A stretch of 54,453 bases of DNA from Agaribacterium haliotis (GTDB lineage: Bacteria; Pseudomonadota; Gammaproteobacteria; Pseudomonadales; Cellvibrionaceae), in assembly GCF_002312815.1 (NCBI RefSeq), contig NZ_NKQJ01000018.1, forward strand, positions 1 to 54,453. Reading direction: 5' to 3'. The translations under genes and the position numbers were made by a program. The notes below the pieces were generated by a model. The model saw nothing but the letters and a program-made list of their open reading frames with translations. It ran no database searches and was not told the origin of the DNA. Positions 1-7,735 of this stretch are shown one piece after another (the stretch's first letter is position 1; each line of letters starts with the position of its first letter).

Positions 1-73
1 CTGAAGGTGGGCCTCAATTTACCCGTTTGGAAAAGTTTTAAAAATGAATATTTTCTTGGAAGGGAAACCATAC

Positions 74-97
74 AAAGCAATCTACCGGACATCCACT
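74..97 (+). repeat. 24-bp direct repeat, left copy
   Basis: A 24-nt stretch containing CTACCGGACATCCACT recurs at 1154-1177 with two differences. The two copies bracket the two cassettes described here. It may be part of a cassette or attC arm shared by neighbouring cassettes. Its function is unknown. Confidence 0.6.
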
Positions 98-114
98 GCG
101 TCGTTTATCGCGGC

Positions 115-122
115 GTTATGAG
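115..122 (+). other. Right core site of an upstream integron attC
   Basis: The octamer GTTATGAG, preceded by GCGGC, reads as the R' core (GTTRRRY-like) that closes the attC of a cassette lying mostly outside the left edge. It matches the complement of the CTCATAAC box that opens the next attC at 401, as expected for neighbouring cassettes. The rest of that upstream attC is not clear, so this is a tentative boundary. Confidence 0.45.
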
Positions 123-145
123 TTGTCGAAGCTTGAAGGAATAAA

Positions 146-376
146 ATGAAATTCAATGACGAAGAAAAGTCGGCTTTATTGGAAGTGAAGGGTGTGGGCC
201 CCACTGTAGTAAAACGATTCGAAGAGATTGGAATCAGCTCATTCAAGGAACTAAAAAAATATAAAGCTGAGGATATTGCGGAGATGGTGGCTAGCATGCT
301 CAATACAACTTGTTGGAAAAACAGCCCTCAAGCAATGAGAGCAATTTCCGCTGCAATAGAGCGAGCCAAGATCTAA
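146..376 (+). CDS. Small helix-hairpin-helix protein (integron cassette gene)
   Basis: A 76-residue soluble protein. Residues 9-35 (LLEVKGVGPTVVKRFEEIGI) form a helix-hairpin-helix with the GVGP hairpin typical of non-sequence-specific DNA binders. The tail with CWKNSPQAMRAI resembles the C-terminal part of the Cdd1-like / HHH family. A Shine-Dalgarno sequence, AAGGA, sits 6 nt before the ATG. The gene lies between one attC core (115) and a full attC-like foldback (401-513) and points toward that attC, which is the normal layout of a promoterless integron cassette. DNA binding is a family inference; the actual role is unknown. Confidence 0.75.
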   Translation: MKFNDEEKSALLEVKGVGPTVVKRFEEIGISSFKELKKYKAEDIAEMVASMLNTTCWKNSPQAMRAISAAIERAKI

Positions 377-400
377 TGCCTAGCTATTTTCAATATCAAA

Positions 401-513
401 CTCATAACAAAAAGTTCAACCTGACCTTCACTGCGCTGTTTGATTTTGTGGCTTCACGCTACGCTACCACAAAAACAAACAACTCCGCTTCGGCAGATTA
501 ACTTGTCTATGAG
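401..513 (+). other. attC-like recombination site (cassette 1)
   Basis: The region opens with CTCATAAC and closes with GTCTATGAG, imperfect complements acting as R'' and R'. Inside, AAGTT pairs with AACTT, and GTTTGATTTTGTGG pairs with CCACAAAAACAAAC with one mismatch around a short loop, so the whole ~113 bp folds back on itself. This is the architecture of long VCR-like attC sites. The R' box departs from GTTRRRY (GTCTATG), so it may be weakened. Confidence 0.6.
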
Positions 514-516
514 CAT

Positions 517-807
517 TTAGAGTGTGCGTTTAATATCTCGGTAAAAATTTTCGTGAGAGCCGAGCACCATTAATTCAAGAATTAAAACCCCATCGTCATA
601 TGAATAACCCAGCAAAGCAAGCTGCTTATTCATTTTAAATTTGTGCACTCTTAAAAAAAGCAAATCACCTTTCTTTTGCTCTCCCAATAGTGGATCTTCC
701 ATTAGCTCACGAACAGTATTATCAAGATCCTTTTTTTGATTTGCTTTTAGCTTCTTAACGGCTTTTTTAAATGTGGGGGTTTGTAATACCTGGGCAACTT
801 TAGTCAA
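517..807 (-). CDS. RelE/ParE-type toxin
   Basis: A ~96-residue basic protein of the RelE/ParE toxin fold: an N-terminal helix region rich in Lys (TPTFKKAVKKLKANQKKDLD), then LRVHKFKM and a C-terminal beta stretch (LALLGYSYDDGVLILELMVLGSHENFYRDI). Family members cleave mRNA on the ribosome or target gyrase; which applies here cannot be read from the sequence. I prefer the TTG at 807, which overlaps the antitoxin stop and has GAGG 8 nt upstream; an upstream TTG at 822 is also in frame. The gene overlaps the antitoxin by 8 nt (23 nt with the longer start), so the pair is translationally coupled. It is transcribed against the cassette direction. Confidence 0.75.
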   Translation of the reverse strand: MTKVAQVLQTPTFKKAVKKLKANQKKDLDNTVRELMEDPLLGEQKKGDLLFLRVHKFKMNKQLALLGYSYDDGVLILELMVLGSHENFYRDIKRTL

Positions 808-1021
808 AGTCGTAAGCCTCAAGCTTACCTGCTTCCCGCTCGGCTTTGGCTATGATCGCCTGCTTTACAAACTCATAAGGTAGTTCTGGGTTATCTTCCA
901 TCATTTCACCGATCTTAGCCCAGTGTTCTATCTGCTTCGGTGGTGTCCTGTTAAACGCTTTGGCCATAATCGTGGCCTTCTCAACCAGGTCTTGGTCAAG
1001 TCGTACACTACTTGTAGCCAT
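800..1021 (-). CDS. ParD-like antitoxin
   Basis: A 73-residue protein starting MATSSVRLDQDLVEKATIMA, which reads as a ribbon-helix-helix DNA-binding domain, followed by an acidic tail (EYDFD-like end, KLEAYDFD) that would wrap the toxin. It is the first gene of the toxin-antitoxin pair and presumably represses its own promoter, which must lie between 1021 and the attC at 1084. The ATG at 1021 is preferred over an in-frame GTG at 1030. The pair lies inside an integron cassette in reverse orientation, as is common for toxin-antitoxin cassettes that carry their own promoter and stabilise arrays. Confidence 0.75.
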   Translation of the reverse strand: MATSSVRLDQDLVEKATIMAKAFNRTPPKQIEHWAKIGEMMEDNPELPYEFVKQAIIAKAEREAGKLEAYDFD

Positions 1022-1083
1022 AGTATGCACTCACATTGGTTAAACGTACAGCAATTGTAGCATAACGCCACATTTGTGGCTAA

Positions 1084-1137
1084 GCCTTAACAAGACAGTC
1101 AAGTGGAACTGCGCGGCTCCTTTTGCGGCGTTAGGGC
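1084..1137 (+). other. attC-like recombination site (cassette 2)
   Basis: A short (~54 bp) attC. R'' is GCCTTAAC and R' is GCGTTAGGGC; the complement of the R' box, GCCCTAAC, differs from R'' at one base. Between them is the imperfect hairpin GGAACTGCGCGGCTCC. This is the clearest attC of the window and closes the toxin-antitoxin cassette. Confidence 0.7.
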
Positions 1138-1153
1138 CCTATAAAGGTCGTGC

Positions 1154-1177
1154 GAAGCAACCTACCGGACATCCACT
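1154..1177 (+). repeat. 24-bp direct repeat, right copy
   Basis: The second copy of the repeat at 74-97 (22 of 24 positions equal). It ends exactly at the T of the TA dinucleotide into which the 263-bp MITE has inserted. Confidence 0.6.
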
Positions 1178-1178
1178 A

Positions 1179-1441
1179 GGGCCTGTTAACACTAATTAAA
1201 TACGCTCTGCTGGAGCCTGAATATTCGACCAGAAAGGCACTTTGAGCGCAGTTTAGCAAGCTAAATAAGCGATAAGTAACGTATCGGGGCGGATATTCAG
1301 GCCCAGCCCTTCGGGTTGTGCCCCTCATCCCGCTCTCTGTGTTGTTTGTCGCTTATTTGGAGCAACCAAACTGCGCTTCAAACGCCTTGAGAGCAGAATG
1401 AGGGGCGCAACAGAGTGCATTTAATTAGTGTTAACAGGCCC
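1179..1441. mobile_element. 263-bp MITE-like element, copy 1
   Basis: The ends are a perfect 23-bp terminal inverted repeat beginning GGGCCTGTTAACAC. The element is flanked on both sides by TA (1177-1178 and 1442-1443), consistent with a TA target duplication of the IS630/Tc1 type. A second copy of the same length (35347-35609) differs at about seven positions. The interior also folds: GCGCAGTTT...AAATAAGCG near 1238-1270 is complementary to CGCTTATTTGG...AAACTGCGC near 1350-1377. No coding capacity is seen. It lies 42 bp past the stop codon of the RND gene and could act as its transcription terminator. Confidence 0.85.
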
Positions 1442-1483
1442 TAGCTACTTAAGCTCTACGCCCCGGTCTTTGCTCTCACTACT

Positions 1484-4400
1484 CTATTCAGCCAAACCCA
1501 AACGCGCGAGAACCACTAAATATGTATCGCGCACGCGGTATGCAATACGACAACCAGCTAAATACGCGCAAGGCACCATAAACAAGGTAACAAACGACGA
1601 GAACAGCACACCAAAGGCCAAAGACAATACCATTGGAATCAGAAACTGCGACTGCGTACTGGTTTCGAACATAATGGGTAGCAGCCCGACAAAAGTCGTC
1701 AGCGACGTTAAAACGATCGGGCGAAAGCGATTTGAGCCGGCGTTTAAAGCTGCATCAAAAGCGTTTAGGCCTTTTTCTCGCAACTGATTAATGCGCTCCA
1801 TTAACACTAGATTGTCGTTGACAACCACCCCGGCACAGGCGAGAAAACCAAAAAAGGACATCATGCTGATATTGTGGCCAATTAATAGGTGGCCAAAAAT
1901 CGAGCCCATAAAACCGAAGGGCACGGCAAGCACAACTAAAAACGGCTCAAAAATTGATTTATAGGCAATCGCAAATAGCGCGTAAGCAATAACAAAGGCC
2001 AGTAAAAAGTTTTTCCTAAAGGTTGCGCCAAACTCGGCTTGGGCACGGGTATTGCCATCGGCATTTAAATCCAGGCCCGGGTGCTGCTGGCGCCAGTTAG
2101 CACCGTGTTCGGTATTCATGCTTTCGACAATTTCAGTTGCGCTAAAGCCTTCAACAACATCCGCGGTAATACTAATATTGCGCACTCTATCTGTGCGCCG
2201 AATGGTACTTGCACTGGGAACTAGATGAATATCGGCAACAGCCTCTAACGGCACCTCAGCACCGCTGTCGACACGAATATACATATCGTCGAGGGTATCG
2301 AGGCTGCGACGCTGTTCTTTGGGAAAACGCAGCATCACACGAACGTCTTCTTTAGCGCGTGGAATGCGCTGAATCTCTTCGCCAAAAAATGCTTGGCGAA
2401 CCTGAGTGGCGATGTCGCGTGTACTGATGCCAAGTGTCTGCGCATAGGGTTTTGCTTGAATTTCGACTTCAGTGCGCCCGGAGTCGAGATTGCTGCGCAC
2501 ATTCTCTACGCCCTCGTAGGCTGCCAAGGTTTTAGTAACTTGCTGCACCGCGGCCATTTGATCGGATAAATAAGGCGAGTCCATCGTCAGGTTCAACATA
2601 ATATCCGGCGCCCCGCCCCCGAACGACGAAATCAGCGAGAAACTCTGCGCCTCTGGAATTGGCCCGATCAGCTCTTTTAACTTGTTTCTGACTTCAGCCG
2701 AACCCAGCGCACGTGTTTCCGATGGTGTTAAGCCAATAAAAAAGTGAATATTGTGATCCCACAAGTTGCTGCTGGATATACGCACAAACGGCTCGCCCTT
2801 GTTTTTATCAAGCAAAGCCTGATCGTTGCGCAGCAACTCTATTTGCTTGCGTATATGTTCGGCGGTATCGGTGGTGTATTTATACGGTGAACCCTCGGGG
2901 TATTTCACATCCAGCAATAAAAACGGCTGCTCAGGCTGAGGGAAAAACGATGTTTTAACCCAGCCGGCCATTAGCATCGATAGCGAAATCATAAACAACA
3001 TGACAAACGCAATAATGGTACTGGCCTTGTGGTGCAAGGCCAATTCCAGCGCACGCTTGTAGCTGGTATTAGAGAAGTTCTCCATCGCCCCTGAAAATTT
3101 AGCGCGTGTCAGCTCCAGTGCTCGAAGCGCCTTAAAACGGCTTGGCTTTTCCGGCTTCATATGTGCAAGGTGCGCCGGCAAAATCAGCAACGACTCAACC
3201 AGAGAAAACAGTAAACAAAAGGTCACCACATAAAAAATTGAAATGGTAAACGGCAGCGACTCTTTCGGTACGTCGAGCATCGGCAAGAAAAAGATAATTG
3301 TACTTAACACCGCAAGAATCACCGGTGACAGTACGTTTTTAGTGCCGACTATCGCAGACTCAGTGCCTTTTAAGCCCCGGTGCTGTTTGTCGTAAATGCT
3401 TTCGCCAACGATAATGGCATCATCAACAACAATACCCAGCACCATTAAAAACGCAAACATCGACAACATATTGATCGATACATCCATGTGCGGCAATATC
3501 CACAGGGCGCCGGAAAACGCGGTGACGATGCCCACAACCACCCACATTGCCAGCTTGGGTCTTAAGAACAGCATCAAAATCAGAAAAACAAGGATCAGGC
3601 CACTGACTGCGTTGTCTTTTAACAACTGATAACGACTGTCAAATAAGTCTTTAAACGCGAGGCTCTGTTCAAGTTTTAGGCCGTGAGGTAAGTTTTTTGC
3701 AAGTTCATCTATGTAGTTTTGTGCGTTGGCATGCCCTTCAAATAATTTGGGGTCATCGCTAATTCGTACAATAAAGTTAAGACCAAAGTCGTCTTCGAAG
3801 AAAAACTCAGCATTAACTTCGGCAAGGCCATCTTTAATGGTGGCGATCTCTCCTAATCGCAGCTGCGTGCCATCGTTAAAACTGCGCACAACAATGTTAA
3901 AAAAATCATCGCCATTGTAGGCCTGTGCGCGTGTTTGAATCTGAATATCGCCGTGTTCACTGCGAATATTACCGGCCGGAACATTCAGTGATGACGCACG
4001 CACGGCCTGGGCAATTTCACTAAATGTTAAATTGTATTTACGCAGCGTATATTCCGACACTTCAAGCGCAACTTCATCGGCGATTAAACCCTGCACATCC
4101 ACTTGAGAGATGCCCTCAAGCAGCGGCATTTCATCGCGCACTTTGTAGGCAAGTTTTTTATACTGCTGAGGCGACGCCTGACCGTGAATATTAAAAAAGA
4201 AAAATTCGTTGCGCGTCACCTGCTGGCTGACAATGGCGCGCTCCGCTGAGGGCGGGAAGGTATTGATCGCATCGACCCGAGTTTTAACATTATTTAATAC
4301 TTCGCGAATATCGTAGCCGTCGATCACTTCAACACGTACATAGGCGCTACTTTGCCTGGACTCTGACGTTAGCTGAAAAATACCGGGGATATCGGCGATG

Positions 4401-4612
4401 GCCTCTTCGATGCGCACAACTATCTGCTGTTCGACTTCACTTGGCGAAGCCCCCAGATACGTCATGTTGACGTTAATTATTTGTGGCTCGCTAGTCGGGA
4501 ACACTTCTTTTTTAATATTGCCCCAACCAAGATAGCCGCCAATTAATAGGCTCAGCATTAGTATATTGGCGGCAATAGGGTTTTTCGCAAACCAGCTTAC
4601 AAACGCTTTCAC
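1484..4612 (-). CDS. RND-family efflux pump, inner-membrane subunit
   Basis: A 1042-residue proton-driven exporter with the standard RND layout: an N-terminal membrane helix (residues ~10-32), a large periplasmic porter domain, a helix cluster at ~330-480, a second periplasmic domain, and a C-terminal cluster at ~850-1015. The TM4 motif GIVVDDAIIVGE carries the paired Asp residues of the proton relay. The TM10-11 position reads VVVNDNLVLME rather than the AKNAIL of AcrB, so it belongs to a different RND branch from the pump at 49181. It overlaps the upstream membrane-fusion gene by ATGA. No outer-membrane channel gene is adjacent; the TolC homologue at 35643 could serve. The substrate is unknown. 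Confidence 0.9.
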   Translation of the reverse strand: MKAFVSWFAKNPIAANILMLSLLIGGYLGWGNIKKEVFPTSEPQIINVNMTYLGASPSEVEQQIVVRIEEAIADIPGIFQLTSESRQSSAYVRVEVIDGYDIREVLNNVKTRVDAINTFPPSAERAIVSQQVTRNEFFFFNIHGQASPQQYKKLAYKVRDEMPLLEGISQVDVQGLIADEVALEVSEYTLRKYNLTFSEIAQAVRASSLNVPAGNIRSEHGDIQIQTRAQAYNGDDFFNIVVRSFNDGTQLRLGEIATIKDGLAEVNAEFFFEDDFGLNFIVRISDDPKLFEGHANAQNYIDELAKNLPHGLKLEQSLAFKDLFDSRYQLLKDNAVSGLILVFLILMLFLRPKLAMWVVVGIVTAFSGALWILPHMDVSINMLSMFAFLMVLGIVVDDAIIVGESIYDKQHRGLKGTESAIVGTKNVLSPVILAVLSTIIFFLPMLDVPKESLPFTISIFYVVTFCLLFSLVESLLILPAHLAHMKPEKPSRFKALRALELTRAKFSGAMENFSNTSYKRALELALHHKASTIIAFVMLFMISLSMLMAGWVKTSFFPQPEQPFLLLDVKYPEGSPYKYTTDTAEHIRKQIELLRNDQALLDKNKGEPFVRISSSNLWDHNIHFFIGLTPSETRALGSAEVRNKLKELIGPIPEAQSFSLISSFGGGAPDIMLNLTMDSPYLSDQMAAVQQVTKTLAAYEGVENVRSNLDSGRTEVEIQAKPYAQTLGISTRDIATQVRQAFFGEEIQRIPRAKEDVRVMLRFPKEQRRSLDTLDDMYIRVDSGAEVPLEAVADIHLVPSASTIRRTDRVRNISITADVVEGFSATEIVESMNTEHGANWRQQHPGLDLNADGNTRAQAEFGATFRKNFLLAFVIAYALFAIAYKSIFEPFLVVLAVPFGFMGSIFGHLLIGHNISMMSFFGFLACAGVVVNDNLVLMERINQLREKGLNAFDAALNAGSNRFRPIVLTSLTTFVGLLPIMFETSTQSQFLIPMVLSLAFGVLFSSFVTLFMVPCAYLAGCRIAYRVRDTYLVVLARLGLAE

Positions 4613-5820
4613 AACTTGTCACCTGTGCGCTTGGCAAGCTCAACGCTATTTTCTGAGGGCGCCACCGATTCCGATACAAATACCGGTTCAACAACGGTGC
4701 CCGGCGAAAGCAGCGCATGTTTTTCCAGTAAAATTGGCGTATCGTCACTAAGCTCAGCGCGCAGCCAAACCTGGCCATTGTGTTTGCTCAACACCGAAAC
4801 CGGGCTTAACTGCACGGTGTTATTTTTATCCAGGGTATAGAGGTTGGCGCGATTGACCAGAGTCTCTTTGGGCAAGACCAAAACCCCGTCAAGTTTTTTG
4901 CCAGAAATCTGCGCTTCAACAAACAGGCCCGGCAACAGCGGCGCCGCGTGCTGGTTTGAGAACGGTTGTTCAACTTCCGCAATAGCGTGGTACATACGCG
5001 AGCGCGTATCGACCGACGCTTCGGTTCGCGTGATATGGCCGAGCCACTGGTAGCGCTGACCGGCAATGACACCACTTAATACAACTTCGGCACGTGAGCT
5101 TATATCACTGCTGGATACGGGCAAGTGCAACAGCGCCATCTGCCTATCTGACAGCGGCAGGCGGACTTCCGCGGTCGCGGTATCGTAGACGCTGGCGATG
5201 CGCGTGCCGACAGCAATAAACTGGCCGAGGTTGACAAGCGTTTCTTTAATACGCGCATCAAACGGCAGGTGAATTTCAGTGCGCTCAATATTTAGCTTGG
5301 CAATATTGACGTCGGCCTCGGCTGCTTCGAGCTCTGCCTGGGCCTCGGCCAACTGCGGTTTGCGCAGGAACAAATCGTTGGCCTCTCGATTGCCCAAATC
5401 GCGCCACTCATTTTTTGCCTGGCGCGAGCGCCCTTTTTCTTCGGCAAGCAGGCGCTGCTTTTGACGCAGACGAGATTCTGCGCTGACCAGGGCTGCGCGA
5501 TAATCTCTGTCATCAATCTTTATCAAGATTTCACCGCGATCAACAAAACGGCCATCAACAAAACTCGGGCTGACATCGACAATTTGGCCAGAAACCTGGG
5601 CGACGATATCCACTTCGCGTTTTGCAGCAACCGAGCCCTGGCTTTTAGCGCTTAAGTTGGCACTCTGCTTTACTGCACGCTTCACCGCTACTTTGGGTTT
5701 TGCAGGCTCAAGCAGTTGATCAGGGTCTGCCGTCGGCTCCACTTTTGTTGACATCACTGCAAACGAGAGCAACAGCCCAGCCCCCAAAATAGCAGCGGGT
5801 AAAAGCATTTTTTTAAACAT
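4609..5820 (-). CDS. RND efflux membrane-fusion protein (HlyD/AcrA family)
   Basis: A 403-residue periplasmic adaptor with one N-terminal membrane helix (residues 5-25, LLPAAILGAGLLLSFAVM). A split biotinyl-lipoyl domain (AKREVDIVAQVSGQIVDV and ERTEIHLPFDARIKETLVNLGQ) flanks a charged alpha-helical hairpin at ~105-175 (RLRQKQRLLAEEKGRS, AEAQAELEAAEAD). Beta-barrel and membrane-proximal parts follow. It bridges the RND pump, with which it shares an ATGA overlap, to an outer-membrane channel. There is no regulator gene beside it. Confidence 0.9.
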   Translation of the reverse strand: MFKKMLLPAAILGAGLLLSFAVMSTKVEPTADPDQLLEPAKPKVAVKRAVKQSANLSAKSQGSVAAKREVDIVAQVSGQIVDVSPSFVDGRFVDRGEILIKIDDRDYRAALVSAESRLRQKQRLLAEEKGRSRQAKNEWRDLGNREANDLFLRKPQLAEAQAELEAAEADVNIAKLNIERTEIHLPFDARIKETLVNLGQFIAVGTRIASVYDTATAEVRLPLSDRQMALLHLPVSSSDISSRAEVVLSGVIAGQRYQWLGHITRTEASVDTRSRMYHAIAEVEQPFSNQHAAPLLPGLFVEAQISGKKLDGVLVLPKETLVNRANLYTLDKNNTVQLSPVSVLSKHNGQVWLRAELSDDTPILLEKHALLSPGTVVEPVFVSESVAPSENSVELAKRTGDKL

Positions 5821-6206
5821 AAGACTTACCTAGCCCCTTGATAGGGCGGGAGAAAACGGAACAAGAGCGCAGCTTGAGCGAGCGGTAGCAGCTTCGCATA
5901 AATAAATATCCCTATTAAACACCGAGCAGTAACGTTTGTTCGCAAGCAAGCTACTCGATAACGGGCACATCGTCGCCTTAGTCGATATCTGGCCATCTCA
6001 GCGGTAGTGATGGTGGCGGCCCCGAGCATCAAACTGTGGCGCTTGACACTAAGCTTCGCGGCAAACACAAACGCCAATAATACGAGCCTTCGCCAACACC
6101 ACCAACAAAATTGTATGTACAGGCGTTAAACGGGCAGCATTTCACAGCTTTGCGAAACTGTTAAGGCAAATACGCTGAAGCGACAAAGAAATAAGACCAG
6201 CGGCAC
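5821..6206. other. Intergenic region with no gene seen
   Basis: This 386-bp stretch lies between the ParA gene stop and the start of the efflux operon, both on the minus strand. The possible reading frames here (for example 5826-6077) have no family resemblance and no ribosome binding site. The promoter of the efflux operon should lie here, but I see no convincing boxes. Confidence 0.5.
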
Positions 6207-6959
6207 CTAAAGCGCTTTAAGCTCAGTTTTTAGCTCTTTCCAAAGCTTGTTATAGGCCGCCAACGCCGAGCCGGATTTAGCGTAAGAAACTAGCGGCGCT
6301 TGTTTTTTAGACATTTTTTCGGCAGCCGAGTTGTAGGGCACCCAGGTTTCGAGCATGTTGATGGCTAGCTTGTCTGCATTGGCTAAGGCATCTTTGTGTA
6401 TGCCGCGGCGTAAATCAACCTGATTAAAAAAACCGAGCATCTTTTTCGGCTTTTTGTTTTTACTGTTAAAAAACGCCACTACTTCATCGACAGCGCGAAT
6501 AGATAGCGGGCTTGGAATCACCGGCACCAAGACAATATCGCTGCAGCACAGCAAATACTCAACACTTGGCGATAAACTCGGTGGGCAATCGTGAAACACA
6601 AAACTCGCATATTCACTGATCGGCTCGATCAAACGATGAAACAAGCGCCGGGGTGATTTTGTCAGCTCCAGGGCAATATCTGCTTTGCGCAGGCTCAGAT
6701 CCGCCGGAATCAGACTAAGGCGCGGGTACGGCGTTTTTATTTCAAGGCTGCCGACGGGCTTTTTTTGCTGTAACAGCTGAATCGACTTGTTTTTATGAGG
6801 GCCATAAGCGCCGCTAAGATACCAGGTTGAGGCCGCCTGCGGGTCCCAGTCCCACAAGACGGTGCTTTTTTTCTGCTGACTAGCCAAGTAGGCAAGATTC
6901 ACAGCCGTCGTCGTTTTGCCGACCCCGCCTTTGAGGTTGTACAGGGCAATGGAGTGCAT
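6207..6959 (-). CDS. ParA-family ATPase (short, no HTH)
   Basis: A 250-residue ParA/MinD-type ATPase. The deviant Walker A is LKGGVGKTTTAVNLAYLA at residues 8-25 with the signature lysine; switch I is WDWDPQAAS; Walker B is FVFHDCPPSLS. The family dimerises on DNA with ATP and positions cargo with a partner protein. I start at the ATG at 6959 because KGGVGKTT then falls near the N-terminus as in the family; the open frame continues upstream to 7241 but that part lies opposite the next gene. There is no ParB gene. It diverges from an H1-like protein and a ribbon-helix-helix protein, a candidate partner. Its size fits the short plasmid-type ParA class. Confidence 0.85.
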   Translation of the reverse strand: MHSIALYNLKGGVGKTTTAVNLAYLASQQKKSTVLWDWDPQAASTWYLSGAYGPHKNKSIQLLQQKKPVGSLEIKTPYPRLSLIPADLSLRKADIALELTKSPRRLFHRLIEPISEYASFVFHDCPPSLSPSVEYLLCCSDIVLVPVIPSPLSIRAVDEVVAFFNSKNKKPKKMLGFFNQVDLRRGIHKDALANADKLAINMLETWVPYNSAAEKMSKKQAPLVSYAKSGSALAAYNKLWKELKTELKAL

Positions 6960-6999
6960 AAAAAGAATCTCTTCAGGTTTGATCAGAGCAACAACGCGG

Positions 7000-7020
7000 G
7001 CATGTAAGTGATATACATGC
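7000..7020. promoter_or_regulatory. Inverted repeat in the divergent ParA/H1-like promoter region
   Basis: Perfect 7-bp arms GCATGTA and TACATGC are separated by 7 bp. The same core (TACAT/ATGTA) recurs at 7089-7104 next to the rightward promoter. The repeat sits 41 bp upstream of the ParA start, a good place for an autoregulatory operator. Binding by the RHH protein at 7495 is my inference. Confidence 0.5.
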
Positions 7021-7082
7021 GAACTAAGCAAGGGCAGATAAGGTACGAAGCGCCACAAAATCAAGCACACAAAGCATATCAC

Positions 7083-7110
7083 TTGACAATACATTGTATA
7101 TACATAAAAC
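7083..7110 (+). promoter_or_regulatory. Sigma-70-type promoter with overlapping palindromes (H1-like gene)
   Basis: TTGACA at 7083-7088 is a perfect -35 box; TAAAAC at 7105-7110 with a 16-bp spacer is the best -10. The spacer contains ATACATTGTAT (7089-7099) and the perfect palindrome TGTATATACA (7095-7104). A repressor bound there would block the promoter. Confidence 0.55.
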
Positions 7111-7143
7111 TCAAAGCTCAACTCATTAATTAGAGCACTGACT

Positions 7144-7356
7144 ATGTCTAAGATTACTAAGAAAAAAGCCAAAAAAGTTGCATTAAAGCTGGCCACCAAA
7201 GCGGTTAAAAAAGCCGATGTTAAGAAATCGCTGAAAGCCAAAAGTGTGAAAAAAGCATCAAAAGTTGCCTTGAAGCTGGTTAAAAAAGGTTCGAAGAAAA
7301 AAGCGCGTATCGCAGCAAAAAAAGTTGTGAAAAAAGTTATTAAAAAAGCAGCATAA
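7144..7356 (+). CDS. Histone H1-like lysine-rich protein
   Basis: 70 residues, 29 of them Lys, otherwise almost only Ala, Val, Leu and Ser, in AKK/VKK heptad-like runs. No folded domain is visible; it resembles H1-like nucleoid proteins and the basic tails of AlgP- or PhaF-type proteins, which bind DNA without sequence specificity. It has its own promoter (7083) and a strong terminator right after it (7361). Divergent to the ParA ATPase gene and followed by an RHH gene, it may take part in DNA compaction or positioning with them. Confidence 0.75.
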   Translation: MSKITKKKAKKVALKLATKAVKKADVKKSLKAKSVKKASKVALKLVKKGSKKKARIAAKKVVKKVIKKAA

Positions 7357-7360
7357 GTAT

Positions 7361-7387
7361 AAAAGGCGCTGCTTTGCAGCGCCTTTT
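7361..7387 (+). terminator. Rho-independent terminator after the H1-like gene
   Basis: AAAAGGCGCTGC and GCAGCGCCTTTT form a perfect 12-bp stem around TTT, ending in a T run. It starts 4 nt after the stop codon region and separates the H1-like gene from the RHH gene. Confidence 0.85.
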
Positions 7388-7494
7388 AACGTACCATCGC
7401 CAAGCTTGCGCGAGCCTTAAGCCCCAATAAGCCCAACAAATAGCAGCAACGAAGCCACGCAAAGCACTAGCCCCAAGCACGAGAGGAGCCCGCC

Positions 7495-7707
7495 ATGGTA
7501 GATAAAACAACAGCTAGCGGCAAAAAAGCCCCCCAGAAAAAGAAAAAAAACAAAGAAGCCCAGTTGGTTATCCGGCTTGAGAAAGAGCTGCGCGACAACT
7601 TTATCGCCGCATGCCAGGATATCGATACAACTGCCGCACGCGAGCTGCGCGGTTTTATCAAGAAGTTTCTAAAGCGCTATGACAAAGGTGAGTTTGACGA
7701 TACCTAG
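7495..7707 (+). CDS. Small ribbon-helix-helix-like protein with basic tail
   Basis: A 70-residue protein. Residues 1-23 are a flexible Lys-rich tail (SGKKAPQKKKKNKEA). Residues ~24-63 (AQLVIRLEKELRDNFIAACQ and RELRGFIKKFLKRY) read as a beta strand plus two helices, the RHH/CopG pattern. GAGGAG lies 6 nt before the ATG. The layout of basic tail plus RHH resembles ParG/Omega centromere-binding partners of short ParA proteins, and a ParA gene lies 0.5 kb away. Against that, the tail has no Arg that could serve as the ATPase-stimulating finger. The stop codon TAG overlaps the edge of a small MITE remnant. Confidence 0.7.
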   Translation: MVDKTTASGKKAPQKKKKNKEAQLVIRLEKELRDNFIAACQDIDTTAARELRGFIKKFLKRYDKGEFDDT

Positions 7708-7733
7708 CGCCTGTTAACACCATAAAAAGGCCC
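7707..7733. repeat. 27-bp MITE remnant (two fused ends)
   Basis: CGCCTGTTAACAC followed after a few bases by GGCCC, flanked by TA on both sides (7705-7706 and 7734-7735). These are the two tips of the 263-bp element with its interior deleted and one base changed at the left tip. The left TA is part of the stop codon of the RHH gene. Confidence 0.65.
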
Positions 7734-7735
7734 TA

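Noticed and set aside
1428-1787. Plus-strand 119-codon frame over the end of the RND gene
   Set aside because: Shadow of the RND gene; its start lies inside the MITE.
5826-6077. Minus-strand 83-codon frame
   Set aside because: No ribosome binding site, no family resemblance, composition like non-coding sequence.
6960-7241. N-terminal extension of the ParA frame
   Set aside because: It lies opposite the H1-like gene and its promoter; the ATG at 6959 puts the Walker A motif where the family has it.
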